A DNA stretch of 64,000 bases, from positions 124,001 through 188,000 of the forward strand of contig NW_026252092.1 in NCBI RefSeq assembly GCF_025399195.1, written 5' to 3'. Below, piece after piece: positions 33,848 through 48,179 of this stretch (position 1 is the first letter of the stretch; each line of letters begins with the position of its first letter). The notes beneath the pieces were generated by a model that was not told the origin of the DNA, ran no database searches, and saw nothing but the letters and a program-made list of their open reading frames with translations. The position numbers and the translations under genes are program-made. Source of the DNA: Umbelopsis ramanniana AG. Its lineage: Eukaryota > Mucoromycota > Umbelopsidomycetes > Umbelopsidales > Umbelopsidaceae.

Positions 33848-35176
33848 ATGTCCAATGGGGAGCATGTCATGGACATTCCGGGTTACTACTATGACCGGGA
33901 AAAGAAGAAATATTTCAAAGTGATGCCCACTGGACCGTACAGCCGGCAGAATTATCAAAAGGCTCAAAAACAGCAGCAGCAACCACGACCAGCTCCAGTT
34001 AAGCGCAAACTTTATTGCGTGACCAAATTACCACGTTACTGCTACCAAAGAGAAATTCAAGCACGTCGATCGGTTATTCAAAGCAAGATAGATGGATACC
34101 AAGGATTATTAGTCACTCTGGGACCGCCACAGAAAATTCATTCTTTGGCAGCCACCGCCACGGCCCACCCAACGGCATTGGACATCCATCCAACCAAAAA
34201 TCACCTTATGCTCGGGCTGTCGAATGGCTCAACGGCACAGACAATGTTTACTGTCTCAAAAGCGCATGGCTTTCAGCAACAAGCTTTGACGCTCTCCCCA
34301 AACAGTTCAGATATTACCTGCATCAGTATGGGGTCAGATGATACGTGTACAGTGTGCACAATGGGAAGTGGACTGGATGCTCCAAAAGTATCGTTTATCA
34401 AACTCGACCTTCCCGAGCATGAAGATACGCCATATTTGCGACCAGGCGGGGTCATCCAGTCGATAAGTGTACCTTCGTGGGGCTCGTTTTGGTGTTGTGA
34501 CCAATCCAAGGTCGAGGTTGCACGCTCTGTACTAGGGACAGATAATCAGGCAGTTTATTTCAACCATGGCAAGCCTACCACCTCCTACTTTACCAACAGC
34601 GCAGTTTTGACTGCACAAATAGACCCCGTACAACCCAATGTTTTTCTCGGAGGGTGTCGTGATGGTCGCATCAAGCTGTTCGATGCAAGAGTGGATCGTC
34701 GTAAAATTGATGCAAGACGTGGACACAGCCCTTACATCATACAGCATAAATCGCCTATCACGCATCTTCGTAAAATTGGGTCGTCGTTCCACATCGTTGC
34801 CGCCGCCATGGACGGCTCGCTCCAAGTTTGGGATATGCGGGGCCACCAGACAACCTCCTCCCACACAAGTTACCATCAAAGGCAATGGCCAGTATTAAGG
34901 TTTAATGGACACAAGAATCAGCACACTCGTTCTCTAGGTTTCGACGTAATAGACGATGCTAATGTTGTGGCTGTCGCTGGGGATGATCATACTATTCGCT
35001 TATGGTCGCTTCGAGGTAACTCGCCCGACCCATTCCATGTTATTCCCATGAATGCTCCTATACCCGCATTGAAGTTTATGACCCACCAAGCTCCGGGCAG
35101 AACCCTTGGTATGCTGGCTTGCACCGACGAAAAAGGCTCTCCATTACAGTGGTTATCCATCGGTGCCTCAATGTAA
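33848..35176 (+). CDS. DCAF4-like WD40 protein
   Basis: A single exon of 442 residues. The N-terminus has the DCAF4 signature I-P-G-Y-Y-Y-D-R-E-K-K-K-Y-F-K. WD-like repeats follow; the clearest are V-F-L-G-G-C-R-D-G-R-I-K-L-F-D-A-R, A-A-M-D-G-S-L-Q-V-W-D-M-R and V-A-G-D-D-H-T-I-R-L-W-S-L-R. The W-D-M-R motif is the kind of WDxR box that contacts DDB1, so a role as substrate receptor of a CUL4-DDB1 ubiquitin ligase is likely by family. The start at 33848 gives M-S-N-G-E; the open frame extends 18 codons further upstream without another ATG. This family is absent from budding yeast. Confidence 0.87.
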   Translation: MSNGEHVMDIPGYYYDREKKKYFKVMPTGPYSRQNYQKAQKQQQQPRPAPVKRKLYCVTKLPRYCYQREIQARRSVIQSKIDGYQGLLVTLGPPQKIHSLAATATAHPTALDIHPTKNHLMLGLSNGSTAQTMFTVSKAHGFQQQALTLSPNSSDITCISMGSDDTCTVCTMGSGLDAPKVSFIKLDLPEHEDTPYLRPGGVIQSISVPSWGSFWCCDQSKVEVARSVLGTDNQAVYFNHGKPTTSYFTNSAVLTAQIDPVQPNVFLGGCRDGRIKLFDARVDRRKIDARRGHSPYIIQHKSPITHLRKIGSSFHIVAAAMDGSLQVWDMRGHQTTSSHTSYHQRQWPVLRFNGHKNQHTRSLGFDVIDDANVVAVAGDDHTIRLWSLRGNSPDPFHVIPMNAPIPALKFMTHQAPGRTLGMLACTDEKGSPLQWLSIGASM

Positions 35177-35405
35177 CAAAAAATAAGATAGGGTGATACA
35201 AATGTCGTACATACCCTCACCCAATCTACGTTGCTCAGTCGATCATGTTGCTAATGGCCCTCCTATGCCAAACCAGGTTTAACCGGGTCTAAGTTTATCA
35301 CTTGTAACATTTTTTTAAAAAGTACACACTCATTCTCGTTATTGTATATACAGAAAAGCATTTAATAAAAAAAACTTTATGCATCAAATAGTTCGACTTC
35401 CATGA

Positions 35406-36044
35406 CTATTGTATTTGCTTGCGATAATATACAGCCTCTAATACTTCCTCGGAAAAAGGGTCCTTATAGCGAAGTCCCTCTTTGAATTTCTTGTATCCTA
35501 AGCTTTCAAAGATGTGTCTACTTGTTGCATTATGAGGCAATGTGTTCATGGTAATCCGTTCAACGCCGTTTGCTTTGGCTTGTACCTCCAGATATTCAAT
35601 GAGAGCCAACGCCGCACCTCCCTTTCTTTTGGACTTTGCGATGTATAAGCTTGCCACACATCCCGTTTTGGTGGCGCGAGATGCTACTTCAACGTCTTTA
35701 TAGTGCATGTCCTATAATTCAATAAAAATGTAAGGAAACTTTGCCCCATTTTGGTCTCAAACGGGTAGAATGCGCAAGAGGGAATAGTCTCCAATATTTA
35801 CCTCTAAATCAAGTGCAATCATACCCACTGGTTCACCGTCTTCTCCAATCGCCAGGTATTCTAGACGTAAGCCATTCTCAACCATGTCAAACCAGTCGTC
35901 CACCTTGTCCATGTCCCAGCCGCATTCGACACGGAAGTTGTAAACGGTTTCTCTATCTATGTTCCGGTCAGTTGGGCGAGCAACGATCTTTCGTCCGTCA
36001 CGAAGGGTAATATAAATGGTTTCTTCGGCAACTTGTGAGGGCAT
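35406..36044 (-). CDS. GNAT-family N-acetyltransferase
   Basis: Two exons (36044-35802, 35711-35406) give 182 residues with a GNAT fold. The acetyl-CoA motif A region reads V-A-S-L-Y-I-A-K-S-K-R-K-G-G-A-A-L-A-L-I-E-Y-L, with K-R-K-G-G-A-A in place of the Q/R-x-x-G-x-G/A loop. Motif B reads N-A-T-S-R-H-I-F-E-S-L-G-Y-K-K-F, the usual LGF/Y ending. The substrate cannot be predicted. The ATG at 36044 is the first in frame; an upstream TTTACAG suggests a possible 5' UTR intron. Confidence 0.82.
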
Positions 36045-36910
36045 TATTCGTGTTGCGCTTATCTTGTTGATTTGTTGACAGCGTCTGTAAACACCGAACA
36101 AACATACAGTATTTATACTCAACTTCCCTGAAGGTCGTCGTTTTACTCACTTTTTTTACACGGCCAATAAACAGTCACAATGTGTCATGTTTGTGTAACT
36201 CAACTCAGGGCGGGCACCCGCTATTGTGCCTATATCGCCGCCGTCTAAACGGCCAATTTGAAATCGAGACGTTGCCCATCGAATGAAAACCACGGTTGGA
36301 TGTTTGACTATTCATGGATTATAGAGAGATTAGCTTGGCAATGAATTATCAATCATGCCGTCGTACAAGACGCTGAATAATGGATATATCGTAAACAAAA
36401 GCAAAGCTCTAAATAGACGAAATCAAATGTACCCAAATCAAGTTTCGGTTCATACCACATCGTACCATAATTGCAGATATCCAAGGCCAAATGTGAGGGA
36501 GAGATGTATGTCTATGAATCAAATAGCGTGCCAATATCCTCACCAGTCGTTAACCATGGCGTAAAGACAACATAAAGGCTAGCACAAGTGTGAGCTGCGG
36601 ATGACAAACATGGGCTGCACACATCTGTTTACGCACGCGGTTACTTGGTAACGATGCCTATTTCAGTGTTTTTTGCCAGCACCTATGCATCACTTGACCT
36701 TCCCAAGGCACACCTTCCTACCCAAATCCATTTGCGCTCCCTTAGCAACATATACCGTCAATGAATAAAAATATATCATGTATTATTAAGAGCTTTACAG
36801 CCAAGTAAGAGCCGATCTATAGAGAAACAAAGCAAAATTATATACTGGTCAGGATGAGAGTGGGCCCTGGCATGCAATAAAAAGGAAATGGGATAGGTAG
36901 CTAGTCAGTT
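36045..36910. other. Intergenic, GNAT 5' flank and ERG25 3' flank
   Basis: About 0.87 kb. Short frames only; no motif or RNA gene recognised. Confidence 0.5.
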
Positions 36911-38013
36911 CTAATTGACCTTAGCAGCCTTTGCCTTGGCCAAGGCTTGACGCTTGCGAAGGTTTCGGTACTTGATATCAGTACCGAAAATGTAATCCCA
37001 CCATCTGAAAGAGCTAGAGTAGTTGGTGATGAACAGTTGGTGATGAGCATCGTGGTGTTCGCTACCAGCCCAGAAAGGCAGGAGTTGACGAAGGGACCAA
37101 GGGAAGTCGTAACCACTGTGAGCATCAATGGCTTGGAAAAGACGAAGAACAATCCAAGCGAACATGGTGATGATGTGCAAGTCCTTGGTAATCATAAGCC
37201 AGATAAGAGGCACAGCAACAGTTCCCAAACCAAGCACCATAGTTTCGACAGGATGAGCATATTCAGCGGCCTGAGATATAAGTTAGGGTATGTTGGGAGC
37301 TATGATATTTCAATTGCTATTGGTACTCACCATGCCAAATGGAGCCGAGTAGTCGTGATGAAGCTTGTGAATGTGCTTGTAAAGTGGGCCATAGTGAAGA
37401 GCACGGTGAGCCCAGTAATGCCAGAAATCCTCAAAGAAGAAGAAAACACAGATTTGGATGGCCATTGTTTGCCTAGTCGTGATTTAAGCATGAGTTTGGT
37501 GGTTCGCAAAAAAAAAAAAAAAAATTCATAATTGACAGCGTCGAAGGGTAGACTCACCAACTAGGGAAAGGAACCTCGGTAATCTTCATGCCAAACAAGT
37601 GACCCATAGGGTGGAAGAAGAAAATCATGGGCAGTTCAAAGCAGAAATGGCAGAACAAGACTTGGCGGACGCACTTCCAGTAATCAGCGCTAACATTGAC
37701 CTTTTCCTGTAACAAGAAAGGCGGTCCCATTAGTATACGGCCTGCCCCGAAATGGTCCACGGGTAAGATGATGATAACCTCCCGTTCGACCATGGTAAGT
37801 AAGGAACAGAAGAATACTTACCGGTTGAAGCTTGTACTTCTGGAAAGCGGGAATGAAATCGCAAATGAAAAAGGGGAGGTAGCGTGCAAAGTAGACAACT
37901 TCGTGCATCACGAATGCGGCCATTCCGGTAACGACGATTTCGTTGCGGCCTTCGTACATTTCAGACCAGTGCTTTTCAGCCCAGGACAAATTGTCATAGG
38001 AAGTTGCGTTCAT
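36911..38013 (-). CDS. ERG25: C-4 methylsterol oxidase (ERG25)
   Basis: Four exons (38013-37822, 37706-37558, 37472-37331, 37270-36911) give 280 residues (yeast 309). It is a di-iron fatty-acid-hydroxylase-superfamily enzyme that oxidises the C4 methyl groups of sterols in the ER during ergosterol synthesis. All three histidine boxes are present: H136-R-A-L-H140, H149-K-L-H-H153 and H234-D-A-H-H238. Hydrophobic segments surround them ([10 protein letters not shown] and [10 protein letters not shown]). The C-terminus is lysine-rich ([12 protein letters not shown]) without a classical KKxx signal at the very end. Confidence 0.94.
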
Positions 38014-38726
38014 TGTTGATCAATACACTGTAGATGGATATGAATGAGTGAAAGATGTTGACGGTAAGCACGAGAATCGGCGATAGTTCTGCTTACAATG
38101 TGAGTAATTTGAGAACGATGACTTGCAATATAAAAAACCGGCCGCTCACATTTTTATAAAATTTATTGGACATCCGACGGTGTCGCTGACAGACATCGAT
38201 TAAAACGATCATGCCACTTTTTGACTCCCCCTTCACTCTACTAGTTTTGCATTTAGTACATACACGTCAGTTCATAAACTATCCTTTAAATTTTCTGCCA
38301 TCCTATCCGTTTTGCATAACATTGGCTCTCCTCCAGGCTTATTTATTCCGCCGGCTGTCACTACATCCGGTTTATTTTCCCTATCGCAGGGCTGTCTAAT
38401 TAATCTGATAGATCCATCTTCGTCTTCTTTTAATCAAGTACCAGTACTTGAGTGTTGGCGCTGTTGATCGATGACCATAGAAAATAGTCAGTGTCCTCTT
38501 GTCTTCTCATCCCAACCACGTGTATTAGCCAACCAGTGGGCAACTCAGCGATTACTTTTTGTCAGGGAAACTGGAACCTCTTGCCAAGAGGCCCAACCAG
38601 CCACTATTGTTTGTGGCTAGTGCAGATTTGTTTTGTTACGACTTCTATTTTGGTCGTTGGATAATAAACCGTCGCCGAGTTTTCGCCTCCTTTCGCTTTT
38701 TGCTTTTCTTTCCCCTCTCGCTTTGT
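38014..38726. promoter_or_regulatory. Divergent ERG25 / M50B-like promoter region
   Basis: About 0.7 kb between divergent starts, with a TTTATAAAA-like element near 38155 on the ERG25 side and a CACGTG at 38517-38522 on the M50B side. No gene recognised. Confidence 0.35.
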
Positions 38727-39846
38727 ATGCCACCCGTTGCCACCGACTCACAGTACGATCACTATCTTGTGGCTCGCCAGAATGTCGCAGATCAGGCAGC
38801 AACAGGACTTACTCCTACTAGCGACCAGCGAATCATACTTATCATTATTGGTGTCTACATAGCCGCTATTCTGGTACTATGGAATATGCCTATAGCCAAG
38901 ATCATTCTGGCACCTTTCAAGGTATGCATTTAAAAACACCCTATCGAGCTCTGTGTACGCTATCTTAACACCTTCATTTCCAATAGCTACTGACTGTGGG
39001 CTTACATGAGTTCTCACATGCTGCTGTTGGTTGCTGTACCTGCGCCAAAATCGACTCAATAGAAATCGACCCAGATGAAGGTGGTGTAACTCGTATGGTA
39101 CGTAATGGAATGTTCCAGACATGGTGTAGCAATGCTCAGGCAGGACAAATGCTTACACTTTGTTTTTTTCTTTTTGTTTGTTCTGCATAGCGAGGTGGCA
39201 TTCAAGCGTGTACCCTGCCTGCTGGATATCTTGGGTCCTCCTTAATCGGAGCTATCCTGGTCATGTGCGGCTTCAACATCTTGGCATCCAAAATTGCTAG
39301 TATTTTCCTAGGTGTCTGTTTACTCTTCACGTTGTGGTGGGCTAAGAATTGGCTGACGCGAGCTATCGGCGTTGTATTCATTGGCTTGATGATCTTCCTA
39401 TGGTGGTTGGCTCACGGTGCTGGACTCAAGTACTTTGTCTTGTTCATCGGGTAACTAAATCATTTAATTTTTTCAACATCAGATACTGAGGACCTCCTGG
39501 AATTCGTACTAATTTAAGCTCTTCTAATCTAGGGTTATGTCTAGCCTTTATTGTCTTTGGGACATCTTGGATGACCTGGTGTTTAGGAAAGCCTACGAAT
39601 CGGATGCTTCCAAGTTTGCCAAAGTCTGTGGAGGAGGCTGCATGTCGAGTCGTGCTTGGGGTGTGATATGGTTTTTCATCAGCTTAATGTTCTTGGTCGT
39701 TGGAATTTTAATTGGATTGGCTGCATTTAAAGGTACGTGTCTCTCGTAATTTTGTTTTAGGCGCCAGATCACAACCATTTTTAACAAACTTGCCTGTAGA
39801 AACACAAGCGGAGCAACAACAACAAGCACAAGGTTTTGGCTGGTGA
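38727..39846 (+). CDS. Peptidase M50B-like membrane protein
   Basis: Five exons (38727-38921, 38987-39097, 39191-39450, 39533-39732, 39800-39846) give 270 residues. H72-E-F-S-H76 is an HExxH zinc-protease motif at the start of a membrane region, followed by I-D-P-D-E-G-G-V-T-R and L-P-A-G-Y-L-G-S-S-L-I-G-A, the pattern of the M50B-like family (related to site-2 proteases). About five or six hydrophobic segments are visible, for example I-I-L-I-I-I-G-V-Y-I-A-A-I-L and W-F-F-I-S-L-M-F-L-V-V-G-I-L. Proteolytic activity has not, to my knowledge, been shown for this fungal group. The C-terminus is Gln-rich. Confidence 0.87.
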
Positions 39847-40121
39847 TCCATAGACTTCACTGTCCTAGAAATAATCTAATTGTATACTAAAGTTTCACAC
39901 TGTAAATTGTTTACCTTACTTACTCTACCATAGTTCAGAGCTGCTTTTTTTTTTTAAAAAACAAAAAATTGATTAAAGGGCTTTTTTCCAAAAATCAAAG
40001 ATGCTTCCATCCTGAAATGCTGCGTTGGAGGCCAAAAAGCAGTCCGAATTTTTTTTTTGTTAGGCCTAAATTTGACTTGACAACTTTGTTCTGAATTCGA
40101 CGTGTAATTGAGCGCTTAAAA

Positions 40122-40887
40122 ATGTCCTTCATTATAGAGCACCTCGAGGATGGCATGCACGAATGGTGTACATTGGAATATAAACATATGCTTACCAACG
40201 TTGGTGCTGACAATTTGTACTTTTCTGGTCTATCAGACGAGTGCAAGGCCAATATGCCCGAAGAACTGAAGGTCGCTCACTGTCATTCCGAAGACGTTTT
40301 GCACATTCCTGGCATAAAGTTGGAGGACGTCTGTCTCTTGGACCCTCAAGGAAAGCAAGAGCTCTCTCCTGAAGATGGTGATAAATTTAAATACTTCTTA
40401 TTTGGAGGAATTCTCGGCGATGATCCACCGCAAGGTAACGTCTCATACCCACTGCTTTGCATCCCCTAGTACACCGAAAGTATATTAACTCTCGATGTTA
40501 GATCGCACCAAGGAGTTGAGAAAATTGGGGTTCGAAGGCAGACGCCTGGGACCAGTTCAAATGACTACTGACACCGCCGTGAACGTCACCAAGCGCGTGG
40601 TTGTTGACAAAAGTAAGGAAGCCGTACGTCTGATTAAGAATCGATCTCGTGGACAAGTCCAACTAACGTTATTTTGCGCAGTTCCAATGGACGAGATACC
40701 ATACATCGATCACCCAGAGATCTTCTTTTCCAAACGTGAATCCGTCACCATGCCCTTCCGCTACATCATTGAAGAAAAGCAGGTCACCGTTGATGGTCAA
40801 TCGAAAACCATTAAGAAGCCCCTTATGCCCCCCGGCATGTTAGAGCTCATCAAGAAGGACAATGAAATGAGCCTTGACGACTTTTAA
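40122..40887 (+). CDS. SFM1: Protein-arginine N-methyltransferase SFM1 (SPOUT family)
   Basis: Three exons (40122-40434, 40502-40612, 40682-40887) give 209 residues (yeast 213). SFM1 is a SPOUT-fold enzyme that in yeast methylates Arg146 of ribosomal protein uS3. Family blocks: F-I-I-E-H-L-E-D-G, C-L-L-D-P, L-S-P-E-D-G-D-K-F-K, L-F-G-G-I-L-G-D-D-P-P, D-R-T-K-E-L-R-K-L-G-F, V-Q-M-T-T-D-T-A-V, Y-I-D-H-P-E-I and M-P-F-R-Y-I. The second intron (40613-40681) is 69 nt, a multiple of three, and has no in-frame stop, so the unspliced frame also reads through. The spliced form removes a 23-residue insert not found in the family. Confidence 0.93.
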
Positions 40888-41067
40888 ATATTAACCATCT
40901 TACCGACTGTAATTAGCGATGCGGTTAGGCTGGCCCGCAGCACTTTGCTTTCCGTTTCCCTTGCAGCCATAAAATCACAATAAAAATAGCACACTTCATT
41001 ATCATATTACTGCACAATCTATGATGTGATTTACTATAGTGGTCGACGACATTCTTGGCTGAGGTAT

Positions 41068-42435
41068 CTAATATGAGATGTCTATTTTTTTAATATTGGA
41101 ATTGGCCATGGGCGGGGTTGCTTCGGCACGTTGGATGTCAGAAAAATGCTGGATTTGTGCCACGCCGGTCTTCTTGACCTCTTTGGCTTCGTCGTGCCGC
41201 TAAGGTAGTTTTTCCAGTATTAGTGAAATGATATGCGTGCGTTTCCATCAAACTACCATAAACTTACTGTTCTTTGCTCTCTAGTGATTCCAAGTCGTGG
41301 CAAACCACGGTTCAAACCATCAAGTAACACACATGCCTTGCAAAGCTCATTCGATGAGATATAGCCGCATCTAGTACATGTCTGCTGCTCTGGCATCTTG
41401 ACACCAGTTTTGATTTCAAAAGCTTCACCAGAGTGTATAATATCTGATACAATTCAACAGCCAATATTAGTCCATCAAGTTCCTGCAATGCCTTCTCCAT
41501 ATCTGCAGATAAATTATCTATACATACCAATAATGGCACTTGGGCGAACTGCTTCCAAATCCTTCAAAAATGTTCTTGCATAACCACGATATGCGTTTGG
41601 AGAATAGATACACTCGGTCGAAAAGTAATCCAATTTCTTGAAATAAGCATACATGACGATTTCTTTTTCATAGGTATATTTGAAAGGCTTTGACCGTCGG
41701 ACCATGCTTTCTCCTTTTGTAATAATTTCTGTACACCGTCCAAGTCTTGCAATATCTCCTCGAAGAACTGTTGGATGGGGCGATTAGTACATGAATACAC
41801 TTTTCAGAAGCTGGCGCCACTTACTATTCATGAGTACAGTCTCCGCTATATCATCTGCATTGTGTCCAGTGACGACGTGATCGATTCCAAGCATAACAGA
41901 GCCACGATCGAGAGCTTGTCTTCGGAATACACCACAAAAAGTACAATTGTTCTTCAAGCCCACCTCCTTGACAATTTCGTCCATAGTCCACCCATATAAA
42001 TCACTGTATGAAACAATCTTCAAAGGAAGCTCATATTGTTGTTGGTTTCTTTTGACAGTTTCCAGGGAGTCGTCTCGGTAGCCTGTAATTCCTTCGTCGA
42101 CCGAAAGCAAGTACAGTTCCAGACCATAGTTGTATCGTTCGTTCAACGTCTTGAGGACGTGGGCTAGTACAGTTGAATCTATCATTGATTGTCAGTCACT
42201 TCATTCTTATATACCTCTTGGCATGCAGTGATTGCTTTGAAGGTGATTTACCTTTGCCACCACTAGCACCAATGGCTATCCGATCGCCAGGTTTAAACAA
42301 TTTGTTATCGACAATGGTATGATGGATCTCGGTCTCAAAAACATGGTAAAAGCAGGATCGGCAAATTTGTTGTCCAGTCTTTGGTCTTTTCAATACTGCT
42401 CTTTCAGTTTCGCAAATCACGCAAAGCTTGACCAT
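41068..42435 (-). CDS. NCS6: Cytoplasmic tRNA 2-thiolation protein NCS6/CTU1
   Basis: Five exons (42435-42252, 42178-41825, 41767-41528, 41443-41268, 41199-41068) give 361 residues (yeast 359). NCS6 with NCS2 thiolates U34 of tRNA-Lys, Glu and Gln, using sulphur carried by URM1. The PP-loop S-G-G-K-D-S-T is split exactly by the first intron (after K61 plus one base). Zinc-binding cysteine pairs are C-V-I-C near the start with C-R-S-C, and C-T-R-C with C-K-A-C in the C-terminal part; [10 protein letters not shown] is the central redox motif. G-H-N-A-D-D and [12 protein letters not shown] are also conserved. Confidence 0.94.
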
Positions 42436-42967
42436 GTTTGATGCAGCTGTAAGAAATGATCGCTTAGCTTTCAGAAAAAAAAAAAAAAAAAATTGTGAAC
42501 CTGCCAATTTTTAACATGGTTTGAATTCCCGACACTGAGAAACCCACACCATACAGATTAACCGTTGTGTATCAGTATTTCAGAATTTGATGCGGAACAG
42601 ACAGCCGCTGAGGATAATAGCAGGGCTAGAAATTGCGAGTGAATATAAATGAATCAAAGCGGTCTAACATGAGTACGCATATTTGCAGTAGCGCAACTCC
42701 ATCTTTGACGGTTTTTTAAAAATATAAAAGAACTGACATAGCTGCAAGCTGAACTGTTGCCCATGATCGAATTCAATGTTACTTGCAAGTGACTGACTCT
42801 CTTCGAACGCAGGTAATTCACCATCGATGTAAATTCCCAGTTTTTTTCAACCAGCAGCACTGATGATACATTGGAAAAGTGACTTTTATGTTATAAATTT
42901 ATTGAGTTTACATTTTTCTTGTTTTACAAAAAGATGAGGCAGATGAATGATTATGACTAGGTACATT
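42436..42967. other. NCS6 5' flank
   Basis: About 0.53 kb between the NCS6 start and the stop of the next minus-strand gene. AT-rich; nothing recognised. Confidence 0.5.
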
Positions 42968-43489
42968 TTATAGGTACAAGCGGTTGAGAGATGGTTCAAC
43001 ATTTCTCCAACGACTATGTCTAATGTCGTCGATGCATTGGACTAGAACGTTTTTTCGCATGGTGGACAGGAGTCGAGCCATGTCCTTTTCAAGAGACAGC
43101 ATTGCCATTTTAATTTCTGCTATTCGTCGCATATTGGCTATACGATTTTCTCGTTCCGTTTGATATGTTTCTGTAGCAATTTCCAAAGCAGATTTGGTAT
43201 CTTCGATATTTCGTTCTATGCTCGCCCGAATCATATAGAGTTGTTCATGCTCTGACCCCGTTATCCAAACTCCAGAGTTTGATTTCTTTTTACAATCTTT
43301 TTCGAATTTCACTAGGTCTGCTTGGTATCGCAGCAGCTGTTTACGATAAGCTTGTTCTCGTTGACTTGCATGCTCCATTTGAGACTGCTGAAACTCAAGA
43401 TCTTTCTCATGGTTTTCAAGTTCACCATTGAGAATTGCGAACTTCTCAGACATGATGGAACTCTGCCTCTGACGTCGGGTTAAAGACAT
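42968..43489 (-). CDS. Coiled-coil protein, unknown function
   Basis: A single exon of 173 residues that is almost entirely predicted helix with Gln/Glu/Lys heptads: A-I-L-N-G-E-L-E-N-H-E-K-D, then R-K-Q-L-L-R-Y-Q-A-D-L-V-K-F-E-K-D. A break with K-K-K-S-N-S-G-V-W-I-T-G follows, then a second coiled coil to about residue 150. It ends with a short non-coiled tail (S-R-W-R-N-V-E-P-S-L-N-R-L-Y-L). I do not recognise the family. The two-helix layout resembles small structural subunits of kinetochore, tethering or THO-type complexes, but no signature supports a choice. Start codon at 43489; a second Met lies at residue 13. Confidence 0.68.
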   Translation of the reverse strand: MSLTRRQRQSSIMSEKFAILNGELENHEKDLEFQQSQMEHASQREQAYRKQLLRYQADLVKFEKDCKKKSNSGVWITGSEHEQLYMIRASIERNIEDTKSALEIATETYQTERENRIANMRRIAEIKMAMLSLEKDMARLLSTMRKNVLVQCIDDIRHSRWRNVEPSLNRLYL

Positions 43490-45057
43490 GAATGCGGTGA
43501 AGTGATGTGATGAAAAAAAAATTGAAGAATATGACGAGAGGTCTCAAGGAGTATCAATCTGTATAGCAGAGAAGAGAGCAACAACAAACAGAAAAGTAGT
43601 GGTATCTGTAATGGAAAGAAAAACGCTCGGAGACAACAAGTGACAATCATATATGGTTTCGGCGGATATTTAGCCGTAAGTGATATGTTAGCAATAAGGA
43701 ATGAAGGAGTCAGATGAAATGGAAAGAGGTCATCCATCTAAATCATTACTTTTCCCACTTCTTTAACCAAATTTAGTTCATGCGGGCACAGTTGTGAAAG
43801 GCTCGGTGGAGGGGAAGTGCCTTGAAGGAGATTTAGAAGTTATCGGGGAAGGGGTTAATCCTCTGCAACCAAGATTTCCATATTCCAAAGGAGCAGGACA
43901 TATCCATATTCGCTTTACCAATTACAACACAGCGAGTTAACTCTCTAAATCAGCTGAAAGCTCGTTCTCTCCTGAATAGGAAATGCCATTTGGATTGTGG
44001 CCATCACTTCGTGCTTCTATGCAACCGTGGGGTCAGCGACAGTATCGTAAAGCTCATAATGGCATGTGCTGCGGTTGAGTCAAATATACAGATTATGTAT
44101 TTGTTGTAAATGAATATGACATATTTGAGGAATAAAGCGTACTGTTTCCTCTCCATCTGTGTAGTTATATCCATTCATATAACAGTTGTAATCACGGCTG
44201 AAAGCAGGTAATAAGTATGTTTCCGTGTACATCAAGCGCAATGAACTGCATGGAAGCACTTGGCAAAACTAAATCACCAGCAATAAATTGACCCATCGTC
44301 ATTAAGGCATGATTTCGTCTTGAATTTCTCTTGCGCTGTTTTGAATGCAAGTAAAAAACGCAGAAATTGGCCATGTCATCACTTCTTTATAGGCATGGAG
44401 GCAACATACAATGGTAGTGATATGATATGCGCTCCCAATACGACCTCTTGTAAATCCATGGTTATGCTTTGGAGGCATTTAGTCATATCCAGATTGGACC
44501 TGCACTGATGGCATTCTCCTTGCTATCAAGGTTCGTTATGGGGTTTCAGGCTGAAGTCCATCCAGGAGTTCAATACCGATTTGGATATGAGAGCCAGGGC
44601 AACTTTGCATTGTTCCAGACAAAAAGTCGGCGCTCTCAGCGTCATGTTCTGAACACTTGTAATATATGCGAGTGGTGTTTTCAATATAGTCATCAACTGT
44701 GGATGAAACTGCAAAGGTTGAATCAGCTCTTGCTTGTCAACATTTTTTCATAGAATACAAACAATTAAAAAAAAAAAAAGGATGTTTCACTTCATCACAG
44801 GAAGAAGTGACGAACCCAGTTTATCTATTCTCTCATCGTTCGCGGTATCACAGTGAGAGGGTATCTGTAGTCTATTTACAAGCTACTAGCAAATTCACTC
44901 TCCTCGTTCAAAATATCTGGAAGCAAATGTTGCTAATCTTCACATTATGTTCCTTATCAAGAATTGATTATGTTGCCTTTTTTTTTTTTTTACAGCCAGG
45001 TCTGTCGTGCAATAACGATTACAACTGCACTTTTTGGGAATGAGACTTTCTTGGAGT
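43490..45057. other. Intergenic, possible degraded minus-strand coding remnants
   Basis: About 1.57 kb. Two minus-strand stretches (about 44540-44740 and 44198-44310) read open with coding-like composition but lack a joined frame, a start and a recognisable family. The rest shows nothing. Confidence 0.4.

Positions 45058-48179
<3,122 letters not shown>

Noticed and set aside
44190-44760. Minus-strand peptide-like stretches between the coiled-coil gene and the MAK-type kinase
   Set aside because: They sit in different frames, lack a start and a sensible splice link, and match no family I know; noted only as possible remnants.
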